Position numbers and translations under genes: made by a program
Shown: positions 28,762-40,628 of the stretch, in pieces
Layout: every line of letters begins with the position of its first letter
Numbering within the stretch: the stretch's first letter is position 1
NCBI GenBank assembly: GCA_003281405.1
Contig: QCCD01000002.1
Location: 1 to 64,000 of the forward strand
From: Prochlorococcus sp. AG-347-K16
GTDB lineage: Bacteria; Cyanobacteriota; Cyanobacteriia; PCC-6307; Cyanobiaceae
Direction of reading: 5' to 3'
DNA: 64,000 nucleotides
The notes under the pieces: model-generated
Seen by the model: the letters and a program-made list of their open reading frames with translations, nothing else
Database searches by the model: none
What the model was told of the DNA's origin: nothing

Positions 28762-31593
28762 ATGCTAAAACTTTTGTTGGGAGATCCGAATACACGAAAG
28801 TTAAAGCGCTATCAACCAATAGTGGAAGAGATAAATTTTTTAGAAGAAGAAATTTCTCGATTGACTGATGAAGAGCTAAGAAAAGAAACTCAAAATCTTA
28901 AGTCAAAGATTTCATCAGAATTAGATTTAAAAAAACAAAAAGAACTTTTAGAAGAATTTCTTCCAAAAGCCTTTGCAATCGTAAGAGAAGCAAGTAAACG
29001 TGTTCTTGATATGAGACATTTTGATGTTCAGTTGATAGGCGGGATGGTTTTAAATGAGTGTCAAATTGCTGAGATGAAGACTGGAGAGGGAAAAACTCTT
29101 GTCGCAACATTACCGTGTTATTTAAATGCTCTTACTGGGAAAGGTGTTCATGTTGTTACTGTAAATGATTATTTAGCTAGAAGAGATGCAGAGTGGATGG
29201 GACAAGTTCATCGTTTTTTGGGTTTATCCGTTGGTTTAATTCAGCAAGATATGAACCCAGTTGAGAGAAAGAAAAATTATGATTGTGATATAACTTATGC
29301 CACAAATTCCGAATTAGGATTTGATTATTTGAGAGATAATATGGCTGCCGATGTTAATGAGGTAGTTCAAAGAAAATTTAATTACTGCGTAATTGACGAG
29401 GTTGATTCAATATTAATTGATGAAGCAAGAACTCCTCTTATCATCTCTGGCCAAGTTGAAAGACCGCAAGAAAAATATCAAAAAGCTGCTGAATTATCTC
29501 TTTCATTAGTCAAAGCAAAAGAATTAAGTAAAGATGGTATTGATCCAGAAGGGGATTATGAAGTTGATGAAAAGCAGAGAAGTTGCATATTAACTGATCA
29601 AGGTTTTGCAAAATGTGAAGAGTATTTGGGAGTTAATGATTTATATAATCCTCAAGATCCTTGGGCGCATTACATAACTAATGCTTTAAAAGCTAAGGAA
29701 TTATTTATTAAAGATGTAAACTACATCATTAAGAACGATGAGGCTGTGATAGTGGATGAATTTACTGGTAGGGTTATGCCAGGAAGGCGTTGGAGTGATG
29801 GTCAACATCAGGCAATTGAAGCAAAAGAGAGTCTTAAAATTCAACCTGAGACTCAAACATTAGCATCTATAACATATCAGAATTTTTTCCTTTTATATCC
29901 TGGTTTGGCAGGAATGACGGGAACAGCAAAAACTGAAGAGGTTGAATTTGAAAAAACTTATAAATTAGAATCAACTGTTATACCGACAAATCAAATAAGA
30001 AAGAGACAAGATTGGCCTGATCAAGTGTTCAAGACAGAGATTGGTAAATGGAGAGCCGTTGCAAAAGAAACTGCACAAGTTCATAGAGATGGCAGACCTG
30101 TTTTAGTTGGTACAACAAGTGTTGAAAAAAGTGAATTACTAAGTTCACTTTTAACTGAAGAAAAAATCCCCCATAATTTGTTAAACGCTAAGCCAGAGAA
30201 CGTTGAACGTGAGGCAGAAATTGTTGCGCAGGCAGGAAGAGCAAGTGCTGTTACTATTGCGACTAACATGGCGGGAAGGGGAACAGACATAATTCTTGGT
30301 GGTAATAGTGACTATATGGCAAGGCTTAAATTAAAAGAAATTTTGATTCCTTTGCTAGTTAAGCCTGATAACGAGCATAAGCCACCAATTCCTAAACAAA
30401 GAATTACAAAATCTAAGGGCGGTTTTTCTACAAAAGATGGTTCAAATTTGAAAAAGAACATTTCAACACCTTCCACTAGTCTTTTCCCTTGCAAGCTTGA
30501 TGAAGAAATTGAAAAGAAACTCTCTCTTTTGTCAGATGAACTTGTTAAAAATTGGGGTGATAGACAACTCTCTGTCTTGGAACTTGATGACAGGATTGCT
30601 ACAGCTGCAGAAAAAGCACCAACTGATGATAACTTGATAAAGCTTTTGAGAGATTCTTTATCTAATGTAAAAAAAGAATATGAAAAAGTTTTAATTCATG
30701 AAGAAGAAAAAGTAAGAGAGGCTGGCGGCTTGCATGTTATTGGTACCGAAAGACATGAATCAAGAAGAGTGGATAATCAACTTAGAGGTAGAGCAGGAAG
30801 ACAAGGGGATCTTGGTAGTACAAGATTCTTTTTATCTTTAGAAGATAATCTATTAAGGATTTTTGGAGGTGATAGAGTGGCAAATCTAATGAATGCGTTT
30901 AGGGTTGATGAAGATATGCCCATTGAGTCAGGGATGCTTACTAGGTCTCTAGAAAGTGCTCAAAAGAAAGTTGAGACTTACTATTACGATATTAGAAAAC
31001 AAGTATTTGAATACGACGAGGTAATGAACAATCAAAGAAAAGCAGTTTATGGCGAAAGACTAAGAGTACTGAAAGGTATTGATTTAAAGAGACAAGTAAT
31101 AGGCTATGGAGAAAGAACCATGAGTGAAATTGTAGATGCTTATATTAATCCTGATCTTCCTCCTGAAGAATGGAATATCGATCAATTAATTTCTAAAGTC
31201 AAAGAATTTATATATTTATTAGATGATCTTAAATCTGATGATATTCATTTACTTTCAATAGAAGAATTAAAAAACTATCTTCAAGAGCAGTTGAGAATAG
31301 CTTACGATTTAAAGGAATCACAAATAGAAAAGATTCGTCCAGGATTAATGAGAGAAGCTGAAAGATTTTTCATTTTGCAGCAAATTGATAACTTATGGAG
31401 AGAACATCTTCAATCTATGGATTCCTTAAGGGAATCAGTCGGATTGAGAGGTTATGGTCAAAAGGATCCATTAATCGAATATAAAAATGAAGGATATGAC
31501 ATGTTTCTTGAAATGATGACTAACATGAGGAGAAATGTTATTTATTCAATGTTTATGTTTCAACCTAAAATTGATGCTAATGAAAAAAATTAA
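28762..31593 (+). CDS. secA: Preprotein translocase ATPase SecA
   Basis: Motor ATPase that pushes preproteins through SecYEG at the plasma and thylakoid membranes. The 943 residues start at an ATG with a good Shine-Dalgarno. They show Walker A GEGKT at 108-112, Walker [18 protein letters not shown] near 211-227, [10 protein letters not shown] near 500 and [12 protein letters not shown] near 675. A longer insert between about 540 and 630 is low in similarity to the model-organism proteins. The C terminus ends [12 protein letters not shown] without the cysteine-rich zinc tail of Escherichia coli SecA, as in other cyanobacteria. Confidence 0.97.
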   Translation: MLKLLLGDPNTRKLKRYQPIVEEINFLEEEISRLTDEELRKETQNLKSKISSELDLKKQKELLEEFLPKAFAIVREASKRVLDMRHFDVQLIGGMVLNECQIAEMKTGEGKTLVATLPCYLNALTGKGVHVVTVNDYLARRDAEWMGQVHRFLGLSVGLIQQDMNPVERKKNYDCDITYATNSELGFDYLRDNMAADVNEVVQRKFNYCVIDEVDSILIDEARTPLIISGQVERPQEKYQKAAELSLSLVKAKELSKDGIDPEGDYEVDEKQRSCILTDQGFAKCEEYLGVNDLYNPQDPWAHYITNALKAKELFIKDVNYIIKNDEAVIVDEFTGRVMPGRRWSDGQHQAIEAKESLKIQPETQTLASITYQNFFLLYPGLAGMTGTAKTEEVEFEKTYKLESTVIPTNQIRKRQDWPDQVFKTEIGKWRAVAKETAQVHRDGRPVLVGTTSVEKSELLSSLLTEEKIPHNLLNAKPENVEREAEIVAQAGRASAVTIATNMAGRGTDIILGGNSDYMARLKLKEILIPLLVKPDNEHKPPIPKQRITKSKGGFSTKDGSNLKKNISTPSTSLFPCKLDEEIEKKLSLLSDELVKNWGDRQLSVLELDDRIATAAEKAPTDDNLIKLLRDSLSNVKKEYEKVLIHEEEKVREAGGLHVIGTERHESRRVDNQLRGRAGRQGDLGSTRFFLSLEDNLLRIFGGDRVANLMNAFRVDEDMPIESGMLTRSLESAQKKVETYYYDIRKQVFEYDEVMNNQRKAVYGERLRVLKGIDLKRQVIGYGERTMSEIVDAYINPDLPPEEWNIDQLISKVKEFIYLLDDLKSDDIHLLSIEELKNYLQEQLRIAYDLKESQIEKIRPGLMREAERFFILQQIDNLWREHLQSMDSLRESVGLRGYGQKDPLIEYKNEGYDMFLEMMTNMRRNVIYSMFMFQPKIDANEKN

Positions 31594-31601
31594 ATCAATA
31601 T

Positions 31602-32336
31602 TTAATCATCTCCAAGAAATTCAAAAATTTCTTTGTCTTTAAGATTTTGAGAATCACCGAGTTTAGAAATATCAATTGATTCCGAGTTTGCTAAACATTG
31701 TAGGGTTTCTTGTAATTTAAGAATTTCATTTTCAAGAGAGTCTATCCTATCCATTAAATTTTTTATCACATTAGCTTCTGCATCTGGTAAGGCAGAATGA
31801 GCTAATGGATTTACTTTGACACCACTTTGATGTACTACCCTACCAGGAACTCCAACAACAGTACTGTTCCCCTCTACATTTCGAACAACTACTGAACCCG
31901 CGCCGATACGAGTATTGGATCCTACTGTGATGGATCCAAGAATTTTTGCTCCTGCCCCAACTACAACATTTTCCATTAAGGTTGGATGTCTTTTGCCATG
32001 GCTTTTACCAGTACCTCCTAATGTAACTCCCTGATATAGAAGACAATTATTTCCAATCTCAGCTGTTTCTCCAATTACAACTCCCATTCCATGATCTATG
32101 AAAACCCGTTTACCAATTTTTGCGCCAGGATGGATTTCAATACCTGTTGTTAACCTATTAAGATGACTCATTAAGCGGGGTACTAAAGGAATCTTTAATT
32201 GCCATAGTTTATGCGTAAACCTATGAATAACTATTGATTGAAAGCCTGGGTAGCAAAGAAATATTTCTATTATTCCTCTAGCGGCAGGATCTCTCTCTCT
32301 AATAATTTCTATATCTGATTTAAAAGTTTTTAGCAT
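31602..32336 (-). CDS. cysE: Serine O-acetyltransferase
   Basis: Acetylates serine, the first step of cysteine synthesis. The 244 residues have an N-terminal helical domain (RERDPAARGIIEIFLCYPGF) and a left-handed beta-helix of hexapeptide repeats (IHPGAKIGKRVFIDHGMGVVIGETAEIG). The catalytic DHG and GGTGKSHGKRHP segments are present. A C-terminal tail of about 60 residues contains a likely coiled coil (residues ~198-225), but not the plain ending of enzymes that bind cysteine synthase. It is 6 bases after the GntR-type regulator gene, suggesting cotranscription. Confidence 0.94.
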   Translation of the reverse strand: MLKTFKSDIEIIRERDPAARGIIEIFLCYPGFQSIVIHRFTHKLWQLKIPLVPRLMSHLNRLTTGIEIHPGAKIGKRVFIDHGMGVVIGETAEIGNNCLLYQGVTLGGTGKSHGKRHPTLMENVVVGAGAKILGSITVGSNTRIGAGSVVVRNVEGNSTVVGVPGRVVHQSGVKVNPLAHSALPDAEANVIKNLMDRIDSLENEILKLQETLQCLANSESIDISKLGDSQNLKDKEIFEFLGDD

Positions 32337-32342
32337 CTTAGT

Positions 32343-33329
32343 CTAATTAATAACTCCTATTTCTTTTTTTAATTGATTTATTGTTTCGATACTTAAATAA
32401 TTTCTAGCACATATTATTTGAGGTAATCTCATTAGCTGAGAACGATTTTTTAATAATGCGTTTTCTACAACTGATAAACTAGGTCCATCACAAACTATAT
32501 GGTTAGAAGCCTTTAAAAGTGATAGTAATCTACCCTTATTGTCTGAGATTGCAGTCATAAGAATTAATTCATTACCTCTCATACTGTGTATTATAATTTC
32601 TGCTGCCCTCAATAAACCAGGACTTATACTAACAATACCTACGCAACTCCCAGCATTTAATTCTTTTAGAATTTTCAATTCCTTTTGAAAATCACTCAAG
32701 TCAACTGCAAGAGCTCTAACCCCATGTTGTTTAGCAACTTTTTCTAGAGGCTGTAAAAAATATCTGCTTGTGACAATAGTACCAGTATTTGAATTACTCA
32801 AAACTTTTTCTAATTCTTCCATAGGAACAACTTCTACTGGTACATTTATTGTTGTAGAGAGGTCTTCTGCTATTAACATAGAAGCTCCAATATCTTCTCT
32901 AGGAGTGCTGACTATGATTCTTGATCCGCACTTAATACGCCAATCAATTTCATTGGTCAATATATCTCTCGTTTCTTGTAAACTGCAGCCTAGATTTATC
33001 AAGCTGTCAATAACCTTTTTTGCTTCTTGATCGGGTGGTTTACTTATTTTATCTTTTGAGTAAAAAGATTTTTTAAATTCTCTTTTAGTAAGATTATCTC
33101 TCACATAGATACCTGATCCAGCTATTGCTTCAACAACCCCATCTATTTCAAGTTGTCTGTATACTTTGCTTATTGTATTTCGATGAAGTCCAGTCTGCAT
33201 TGCAAGTTGCCTTGTACTAGGAAGTCTGTGACCTGGAGGATATTGTCTTGCAGCAATTGCAAAACAGATTTGATTGTATAGTTGTGTCGATGCTGGGATA
33301 TCACTTTCTTGTTGAATATGGAATCTCAC
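32343..33329 (-). CDS. GntR-family regulator with unusual effector half
   Basis: A 328-residue DNA-binding regulator. Residues about 8-75 form a GntR winged helix: QLYNQICFAIAARQYPPGHRLPSTRQLA and TGLHRNTISKVYRQLEIDGVV. The remaining ~220 residues do not look like the FadR, UTRA or aminotransferase (MocR) domains. They have alternating strands and helices (RIIVSTPREDIGASMLIA, NTGTIVTSRYFLQPL, AGSCVGIVSISPGLLRAAEII) like a two-lobed solute-binding fold. A related GntR regulator in Synechocystis (sll1961) affects photosystem ratio under strong light; whether this is its counterpart is not certain. Upstream of cysE on the same strand, downstream of infC. Confidence 0.8.
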   Translation of the reverse strand: MRFHIQQESDIPASTQLYNQICFAIAARQYPPGHRLPSTRQLAMQTGLHRNTISKVYRQLEIDGVVEAIAGSGIYVRDNLTKREFKKSFYSKDKISKPPDQEAKKVIDSLINLGCSLQETRDILTNEIDWRIKCGSRIIVSTPREDIGASMLIAEDLSTTINVPVEVVPMEELEKVLSNSNTGTIVTSRYFLQPLEKVAKQHGVRALAVDLSDFQKELKILKELNAGSCVGIVSISPGLLRAAEIIIHSMRGNELILMTAISDNKGRLLSLLKASNHIVCDGPSLSVVENALLKNRSQLMRLPQIICARNYLSIETINQLKKEIGVIN

Positions 33330-33406
33330 TTTAGAAAAATCCTGACTAATTTATTTTTGGATATAGTGACACTTTAACATTCGTCATATTTTTTGATAAA
33401 AATTTA

Positions 33407-33979
33407 TCACCCATCATCTTTTTTAATAAGAGGAGTTTTACGGGGGCTTAAAAACATAATCATGTTTCTCCCTTCTCTTTTTGGTTTTTGTTGAACTTCT
33501 GATTGCTCTTCTAAATCATTAGCCATCCTTAAAAGAAGAGTCTCAGCTAAATTTGAATGTTGGATTTCTCTTCCCCTAAAAATTACAGTGCATTTTACCT
33601 TGTCTCCCGATTTAAGGAATTTAGTTGCTTGACCAATTCGCACATCGTAATCATGTTTGTCAATTTTGTACCTCATTTTAACTTCTTTAACTTCTGTTTG
33701 ATGAGATTTTTTCCTTGCCTCTTTAGCTTTCTTTTCTTGTTCAAATTTATATTTTCCATAGTCCATGATTCTACAAACAGGAGGATTTGCTTTTTCGCTC
33801 ACCAAAACTAAATCAAGTTCTCTTTGTGATGCTATTTCTAATGCTTTTAATCTATCAATGATGCCTAATTGTTTTCCATCTGAATCAACGACTCTCAATT
33901 GCGGGTATTTTATTCTTTCATTTATATTTGGTAGCTCTCTAACTGGAGCTCGTCTGTCAAAGCGTGGGCGTGGGGGCAT
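33407..33979 (-). CDS. infC: Translation initiation factor IF-3
   Basis: Keeps 30S subunits free and checks start codons. The 190 residues include [23 protein letters not shown] at the N domain, [25 protein letters not shown] and the C-domain [15 protein letters not shown] and [13 protein letters not shown]. The ATG at 33977-33979 is preceded in frame by a TGA, so it is the most upstream start possible. The rare AUU start used for autocontrol in enterobacteria is therefore absent. The gene lies between miaA and the GntR regulator, far from rpmI-rplT. Confidence 0.96.
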   Translation of the reverse strand: MPPRPRFDRRAPVRELPNINERIKYPQLRVVDSDGKQLGIIDRLKALEIASQRELDLVLVSEKANPPVCRIMDYGKYKFEQEKKAKEARKKSHQTEVKEVKMRYKIDKHDYDVRIGQATKFLKSGDKVKCTVIFRGREIQHSNLAETLLLRMANDLEEQSEVQQKPKREGRNMIMFLSPRKTPLIKKDDG

Positions 33980-34032
33980 TCAGTTAATTAAATAAATTGA
34001 TTGGATGATGAACAAAATCTATTTTTTTAAAG

Positions 34033-34932
34033 TTAGCTTAAAAAAGACTCTATTTTAATTATTGCATCTTTTAGCGGGTTTTTGTTATTAAGCCAAAGAG
34101 GATTATTTTTATTACGAAACCAAGTTTTTTGTCTTTTGGCAAATTGGATTGTTTTTGTCGCAGTTAACTCAATCGCTTTTTCAATTGTTGAACGGTTATT
34201 TAAAACATCCCTAGCTTCTCGATAACCAATTGTTTCTAATATTGGCAAATCAAATCCGTATTTAGAGATAAGGTGGTTCGTCTCTTCAATAATTCCAGAT
34301 AAAAACATATTTTTTGTTCTTTGAAAAATTCTTTCTTTTAAGTTATATCTATCTAAACCAAGCTCTAAGATTTTCCAGTTAGGTGGTTTCTGAACTTTCA
34401 GAGTTGATAAAGGCTTACCTGTTACGTAGAAGACTTCTAAAGCTCTTATTGTTCGAATATGGTCAGCAATATTGATTTTTTTTGTTGACAATGGATCACA
34501 AGTTTTTAACAGGTCCCAACATTTTTCCTGACCAAGTTCTTCTAATTGTTTTCTTAAATTATTTTGAGGAGGGACATCTGGTACAAAAAAACCTTTTGTT
34601 ATTGAGTTCATATACAACCCACTTCCTCCAACTAGAAAAGGTAATTTATCTTGTTTAATTTCTCCTTTAATAGATTTTTGAGCAATTTCTTGAAATTGTT
34701 TTACATTAATTGGATTGATTGGTTCTTCAATATCTATTAAAAAATGCTTTATTTTTTTTTGTTGGATTTTAGATGGCTTGGCTGTTCCAATATCCATAGA
34801 CTTATATATTTGTCTTGAATCGATATTGTGTATATTAGTTTTAAAATTTTCTGCAATTTCAATAGCTAATTCTGTTTTGCCACTTGCAGTAGGCCCAATT
34901 AAAATTATTACATGAGGTGGATGTGAAGACAT
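34033..34932 (-). CDS. miaA: tRNA dimethylallyltransferase MiaA
   Basis: Adds a dimethylallyl group to A37 of tRNAs reading codons starting with U. The 299 residues carry the P-loop GPTASGKT at 13-20, then [30 protein letters not shown] and the C-terminal RQKTWFRNK motif. Divergent from gyrB, with 150 bases between. infC follows 53 bases downstream on the same strand. Confidence 0.95.
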   Translation of the reverse strand: MSSHPPHVIILIGPTASGKTELAIEIAENFKTNIHNIDSRQIYKSMDIGTAKPSKIQQKKIKHFLIDIEEPINPINVKQFQEIAQKSIKGEIKQDKLPFLVGGSGLYMNSITKGFFVPDVPPQNNLRKQLEELGQEKCWDLLKTCDPLSTKKINIADHIRTIRALEVFYVTGKPLSTLKVQKPPNWKILELGLDRYNLKERIFQRTKNMFLSGIIEETNHLISKYGFDLPILETIGYREARDVLNNRSTIEKAIELTATKTIQFAKRQKTWFRNKNNPLWLNNKNPLKDAIIKIESFLS

Positions 34933-34972
34933 ATGAATTTCTGAAGAAAAAAATATTAGTTATATACTTAAA

Positions 34973-35065
34973 GTGATTAAATTTTTCATTGACTTCGAGC
35001 CTTTACCTTATCGCGGTGGTAAGTTTAATGAAAGACCTTTTAAAAGTAACATTTTAAAAGTTTAG
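34973..35065 (+). CDS. Possible 30-residue protein before gyrB
   Basis: A GTG-started frame of 30 codons lies in the otherwise AT-rich gap between miaA and gyrB. It would encode a small protein starting MIKFFIDFEPLPYRGG, continuing KFNERPFKSN and ending ILKV before a TAG. The central codons (GAC TTC GAG CCT, CGC GGT GGT AAG) are much richer in G and C than the flanks, and the peptide is mixed, non-repetitive and contains a Pro-Tyr-Arg-Gly-Gly turn, as expected for real coding sequence. No clear Shine-Dalgarno is seen. I do not recognise the family. It could instead be part of a gyrB leader or a small RNA. Confidence 0.45.
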   Translation: MIKFFIDFEPLPYRGGKFNERPFKSNILKV

Positions 35066-35082
35066 TATTTTTTTTATATTAA

Positions 35083-37376
<2,294 letters not shown>

Positions 37377-37379
37377 TTT

Positions 37380-37745
37380 TTGGATTTTATTTCAATAATT
37401 ATAATTCTAATAGGCAGTACTTTTGGTTTAATACTTAGAGTATTTATACAAAATAATTTTAAAAAAAGTATTGGTTTTGATATTCAGAATACTTCAATAG
37501 TAAATTTTTTATCATCTTTTTTCTTAGGAATTTTAGTAGCTTTAAATTTTATGAATAATGAAATTTTAGTTTTATTTTATAGCGGTTTTTTAGGATGTTT
37601 TAGTACATTTTCTTCTTTTATATATCAACTATTTATCTTATTTAAAAAGAGAAAATTCCTAAGATTATTTTTTCACTACAGTGAAGTGATAATTTTTTCA
37701 TTCCTTTTCTTTTATGTGGGTTATTTTTTTATTCAGTTTTTTTAA
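37380..37745 (+). CDS. crcB: CrcB/Fluc fluoride channel subunit 1
   Basis: A 121-residue membrane protein with four helices, of the CrcB/Fluc family that exports fluoride as dual-topology dimers. The start is TTG at 37380. Family features include GSTFGLILR in helix 1 (Arg conserved), an Asn in helix 2 (SIVNFLSSFFLG) and the phenylalanine-box segment GCFSTFSSF in helix 3. The glycine usually three residues after the helix-2 Asn is Ser here. A second copy follows after one base, so the pair probably forms a heterodimer. Confidence 0.85.
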   Translation: MDFISIIIILIGSTFGLILRVFIQNNFKKSIGFDIQNTSIVNFLSSFFLGILVALNFMNNEILVLFYSGFLGCFSTFSSFIYQLFILFKKRKFLRLFFHYSEVIIFSFLFFYVGYFFIQFF

Positions 37746-37746
37746 A

Positions 37747-38076
37747 GTGAAAAAAAATAATTTTATTTATATTGTTTTAGCTGCTTACTTAGCTACTTTT
37801 TTAAGATTAACTATAAATAATAATTTTTTTATTTCAATAATTGGATCATTTTTAGTGGGTTTTTTTGTCAGTAAAAAATTAAGTTATTCAACTGAAAAAA
37901 TTTTATTGAGTGGTTTTTTTTCTTGCTTTACATCCTTTAGCGGATTTATATATTTTTTGTACAAAATTTTAAATCAAGGGGATTGGATAAAATTTATAAT
38001 TTTTTTAAATATAATCATTATCGTAAATTTATTCACAATGCTTTTAGGGTTCTGGATAAGTAGAAAAATTACTTAA
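37747..38076 (+). CDS. crcB: CrcB/Fluc fluoride channel subunit 2
   Basis: Second CrcB paralog, 109 residues from a GTG start at 37747, one base after the first copy; an upstream in-frame ATG at 37714 would overlap subunit 1 and is less likely. Four membrane helices. Helix 1 keeps the Arg (YLATFLRLT), helix 3 has SCFTSFSGF, and helix 2 reads FISIIGSFLVG: the glycine is present, but the usual pore Asn is Ser. Subunit 1 shows the reverse. This complementary loss fits an obligate heterodimer with divided roles. Confidence 0.82.
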   Translation: MKKNNFIYIVLAAYLATFLRLTINNNFFISIIGSFLVGFFVSKKLSYSTEKILLSGFFSCFTSFSGFIYFLYKILNQGDWIKFIIFLNIIIIVNLFTMLLGFWISRKIT

Positions 38077-38119
38077 ATTTCATATAATGGTGTTGTTACT
38101 TTGATAAGGGATTATATTT

Positions 38120-39526
38120 ATGAAAGAGAATAATCTTGAAACAGTTACATCGTTATCTTCAGATTTAAGTACAAGAGAAAATATTACTATTCAACTTGAG
38201 GATTTGCTCATCGCGGGAAATTATGATGAGGCAAAGTTACTTTTAGAGCCTTCTCAACCTGTTGATATTGCAGATGCTATTGGAAGCCTTCCTCTAATAT
38301 TGCAGGCATTAGCATTTCGATTATTAAAGAAAAATGAGGCAATTGAGGTTTACGAATATTTAGATCCAGTAGTTCAGCAAACTTTATTAGAAAGACTTCG
38401 CTCAGGAGAGGTTTTAGAAATCGTTGAAAAAATGTCTCCTGATGATAGAGTTCAACTCTTTGATGAATTACCCGCAAAAGTTGTACGAAAATTTTTGTCT
38501 GCTCTTAGTCCTGGAGAAAGGAAAGTAACAGCTGAATTACTTGGATATGAGCCTGAAACTGCCGGAAGATTAATGACAACTGAATTTATAGACCTTAAAG
38601 AGATGCAAACAGCAGCTGAGGCCCTTTCTCTAGTTAGAAAAAGAGCCCCATTTACTGAAACTATCTATAGCTTATATGTTACAGATAAAGAAAGACATTT
38701 AACTGGTATCCTCTCTTTAAGAGACCTTGTAACTGCTGATCCTTCTAAGCCAATAGGTGACGTTATGACAAGAGATGTAGTTAATATCTCTACTAATACG
38801 AATCAAGAAGAGGTTGCGAGAGCAATACAAAGATATGATTTTTTAGCTCTGCCGGTCGTTGATAAAGAAAAAAGGCTGGTTGGAATAGTCACTGTTGATG
38901 ATTTAATTGATGTCATAGAACAAGAAGCAACAAGAGATATTTATGCAGCCGGGGCAGTACAACCTGGGGATGAAGATGATTATTTCCAAAGTAGTTTGTT
39001 TACGATTGCCCGAAGAAGAATTTTATGGTTATTAATTTTGGTTTTAGCAAATGGTTTAACGACAAAAGTAATAGCCATGAATGATCAAATATTAAAAGAA
39101 ATAGTTTTATTGGCTGCATTTATTCCTCTACTTATAGGTACTGGAGGAAATGTTGGTGCTCAAAGTTCAACTGTTGTCATTAGAGGTTTAAGTACTCAAA
39201 AATTGAAGTCTCTTGGTGCTATCAAGGCAGTAGTTAAGGAGTCAATAACAGGTGCTCTATTAGGAGTGTTTATGATGCTTGTAGTATTTCCCTTTGCTTG
39301 GTGGCAAGGAGAAGGGCCTTTAATTGCCTCTGCAGTAGGAATAAGTTTGATATCCATAACAACTTTAGCTGCTACAACTGGAGCGATTCTCCCTTTGATG
39401 TTTGACAAAATGAAATTGGATCCAGCCTTAATGTCCTCCCCTTTCATTACAACCGTAACTGATATTGCTGGTGTATTTATTTATCTCAGTACAGCAAAAT
39501 GGCTATTAAACTCATCATTAGCCTAA
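38120..39526 (+). CDS. mgtE: Magnesium transporter MgtE
   Basis: Mg2+ channel of the MgtE family. The 468 residues contain the N-terminal helical superhelix (PVDIADAIGSLP, LLERLRSGEVLEIVEKMSPDDRVQLFDELP), two CBS domains (about 150-275, VMTRDVVNISTNTNQEEVARAIQRYDFLALPVVD) and a C-terminal five-helix membrane domain with FIPLLIGTGGNVGAQ, the selectivity region of the pore. The N and CBS domains sense cytosolic Mg2+ and close the channel (known from the Thermus protein). No Mg2+ riboswitch is visible in the 43-base gap upstream. Confidence 0.94.
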   Translation: MKENNLETVTSLSSDLSTRENITIQLEDLLIAGNYDEAKLLLEPSQPVDIADAIGSLPLILQALAFRLLKKNEAIEVYEYLDPVVQQTLLERLRSGEVLEIVEKMSPDDRVQLFDELPAKVVRKFLSALSPGERKVTAELLGYEPETAGRLMTTEFIDLKEMQTAAEALSLVRKRAPFTETIYSLYVTDKERHLTGILSLRDLVTADPSKPIGDVMTRDVVNISTNTNQEEVARAIQRYDFLALPVVDKEKRLVGIVTVDDLIDVIEQEATRDIYAAGAVQPGDEDDYFQSSLFTIARRRILWLLILVLANGLTTKVIAMNDQILKEIVLLAAFIPLLIGTGGNVGAQSSTVVIRGLSTQKLKSLGAIKAVVKESITGALLGVFMMLVVFPFAWWQGEGPLIASAVGISLISITTLAATTGAILPLMFDKMKLDPALMSSPFITTVTDIAGVFIYLSTAKWLLNSSLA

Positions 39527-39626
39527 ATTGACTAGGTATTTATTCTCATTTTTGTAAAAATGTGGATTTTTATGTTTAACTTTACATTTCTTAATGGTAT
39601 TGTTTACAAAACATCATTTAACCTTC

Positions 39627-40628
39627 ATGTCTTCTGAAACAATAAGCGACAGTAAAATAACCTCAATCGCAAGTTTAAAAGCAAGTAATGATGTAGATCT
39701 TGTTCGATCATACTTGAGGGATATAGGAAGAGTTCCATTACTATCGCATGAGCAAGAAATTACTCTAGGTCGACAAGTTCAAGAGTACATGGAAGTTGAA
39801 AGAGCAGAATTAGAAATTAATGAATTAACAGGAGATAAACCCAGTATTGATGAATTATCGACCAAATTAAACTTGTCTACTTCCGTAATAAAAAAAAGAT
39901 TGAGAGCTGGACAGAGAGCTAAAGAAAGAATGGTTGCAGCAAACTTAAGATTGGTAGTAAGCGTTGCCAAAAAATATACAAAAAGAAATATGGAACTTTT
40001 AGACTTAATTCAAGAGGGAACTATAGGACTTGTTAGAGGAGTGGAAAAATTTGATCCAGCGAGGGGTTACAAATTTTCAACATATGCATATTGGTGGATC
40101 AGGCAAGGTATTACAAGAGCAATAGCTGAAAAGAGTCGGGCAATAAGGTTGCCTATCCATATCACCGAAATGTTGAATAAGTTAAAAAAGGGTCAAAGAG
40201 AGCTTAGTCAAGAAATGTCTAGAACTCCAACTGTAAGTGAACTTGCGAAATATGTAGAGCTTCCAGAAGATGACGTTAAAGATTTAATGTGCAAAGCTGG
40301 GCAGCCAGTTAGTCTTGAAACCAAAGTAGGTGATGGTGAAGATACTGTTTTACTAGATTTACTTGCAGGGGGAGAGGATTTGCCAGACGAACAAATAGAG
40401 ATGGATTGTATGAGGGGTGATCTGCATTCTCTTTTACACCAATTGCCTGATCTGCAATGTAGAGTTTTAAGGATGAGATACGGAATGGATGGTGATGAGC
40501 CAATGTCTCTTACAGGTATAGGAAGGGTCTTAGGAATAAGTAGAGATCGAGTAAGAAACCTAGAACGTGATGGTTTAAGAGGCTTGAGAAGACTTAGTGA
40601 TAATGTAGAAGCTTATTTTGTTTCTTGA
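39627..40628 (+). CDS. Group 2 sigma-70 family factor
   Basis: Non-essential-type RNA polymerase sigma factor, like the cyanobacterial group 2 factors. Starting at ATG 39627 it has 333 residues; an ATG at 39594 would add 11. Region 1.2 (DVDLVRSYLRDIGRVPLLSHEQEITLGRQVQ), region 2 (NLRLVVSVAKKY, LLDLIQEGTIGL, FSTYAYWWIRQ), region 3 and region 4 (LTGIGRVLGISRDRVRNLERDGLRGLR) are all present, but no long region 1.1. Which of the clade types it is cannot be settled. Its 3' end overlaps the convergent hydrolase gene by 16 bases. TTTACA-type repeats lie just upstream (see findings). Confidence 0.9.
   Translation: MSSETISDSKITSIASLKASNDVDLVRSYLRDIGRVPLLSHEQEITLGRQVQEYMEVERAELEINELTGDKPSIDELSTKLNLSTSVIKKRLRAGQRAKERMVAANLRLVVSVAKKYTKRNMELLDLIQEGTIGLVRGVEKFDPARGYKFSTYAYWWIRQGITRAIAEKSRAIRLPIHITEMLNKLKKGQRELSQEMSRTPTVSELAKYVELPEDDVKDLMCKAGQPVSLETKVGDGEDTVLLDLLAGGEDLPDEQIEMDCMRGDLHSLLHQLPDLQCRVLRMRYGMDGDEPMSLTGIGRVLGISRDRVRNLERDGLRGLRRLSDNVEAYFVS

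Noticed and set aside
33960-33990. Possible AUU-type unusual start for infC
   Set aside because: A normal ATG with the full N terminus is present and an in-frame TGA precedes it, so no unusual codon is needed.
37714-37746. Longer start for the second crcB gene
   Set aside because: It would overlap the first crcB in a helix-coding region; the GTG at 37747 gives the normal N terminus and a one-base gap.
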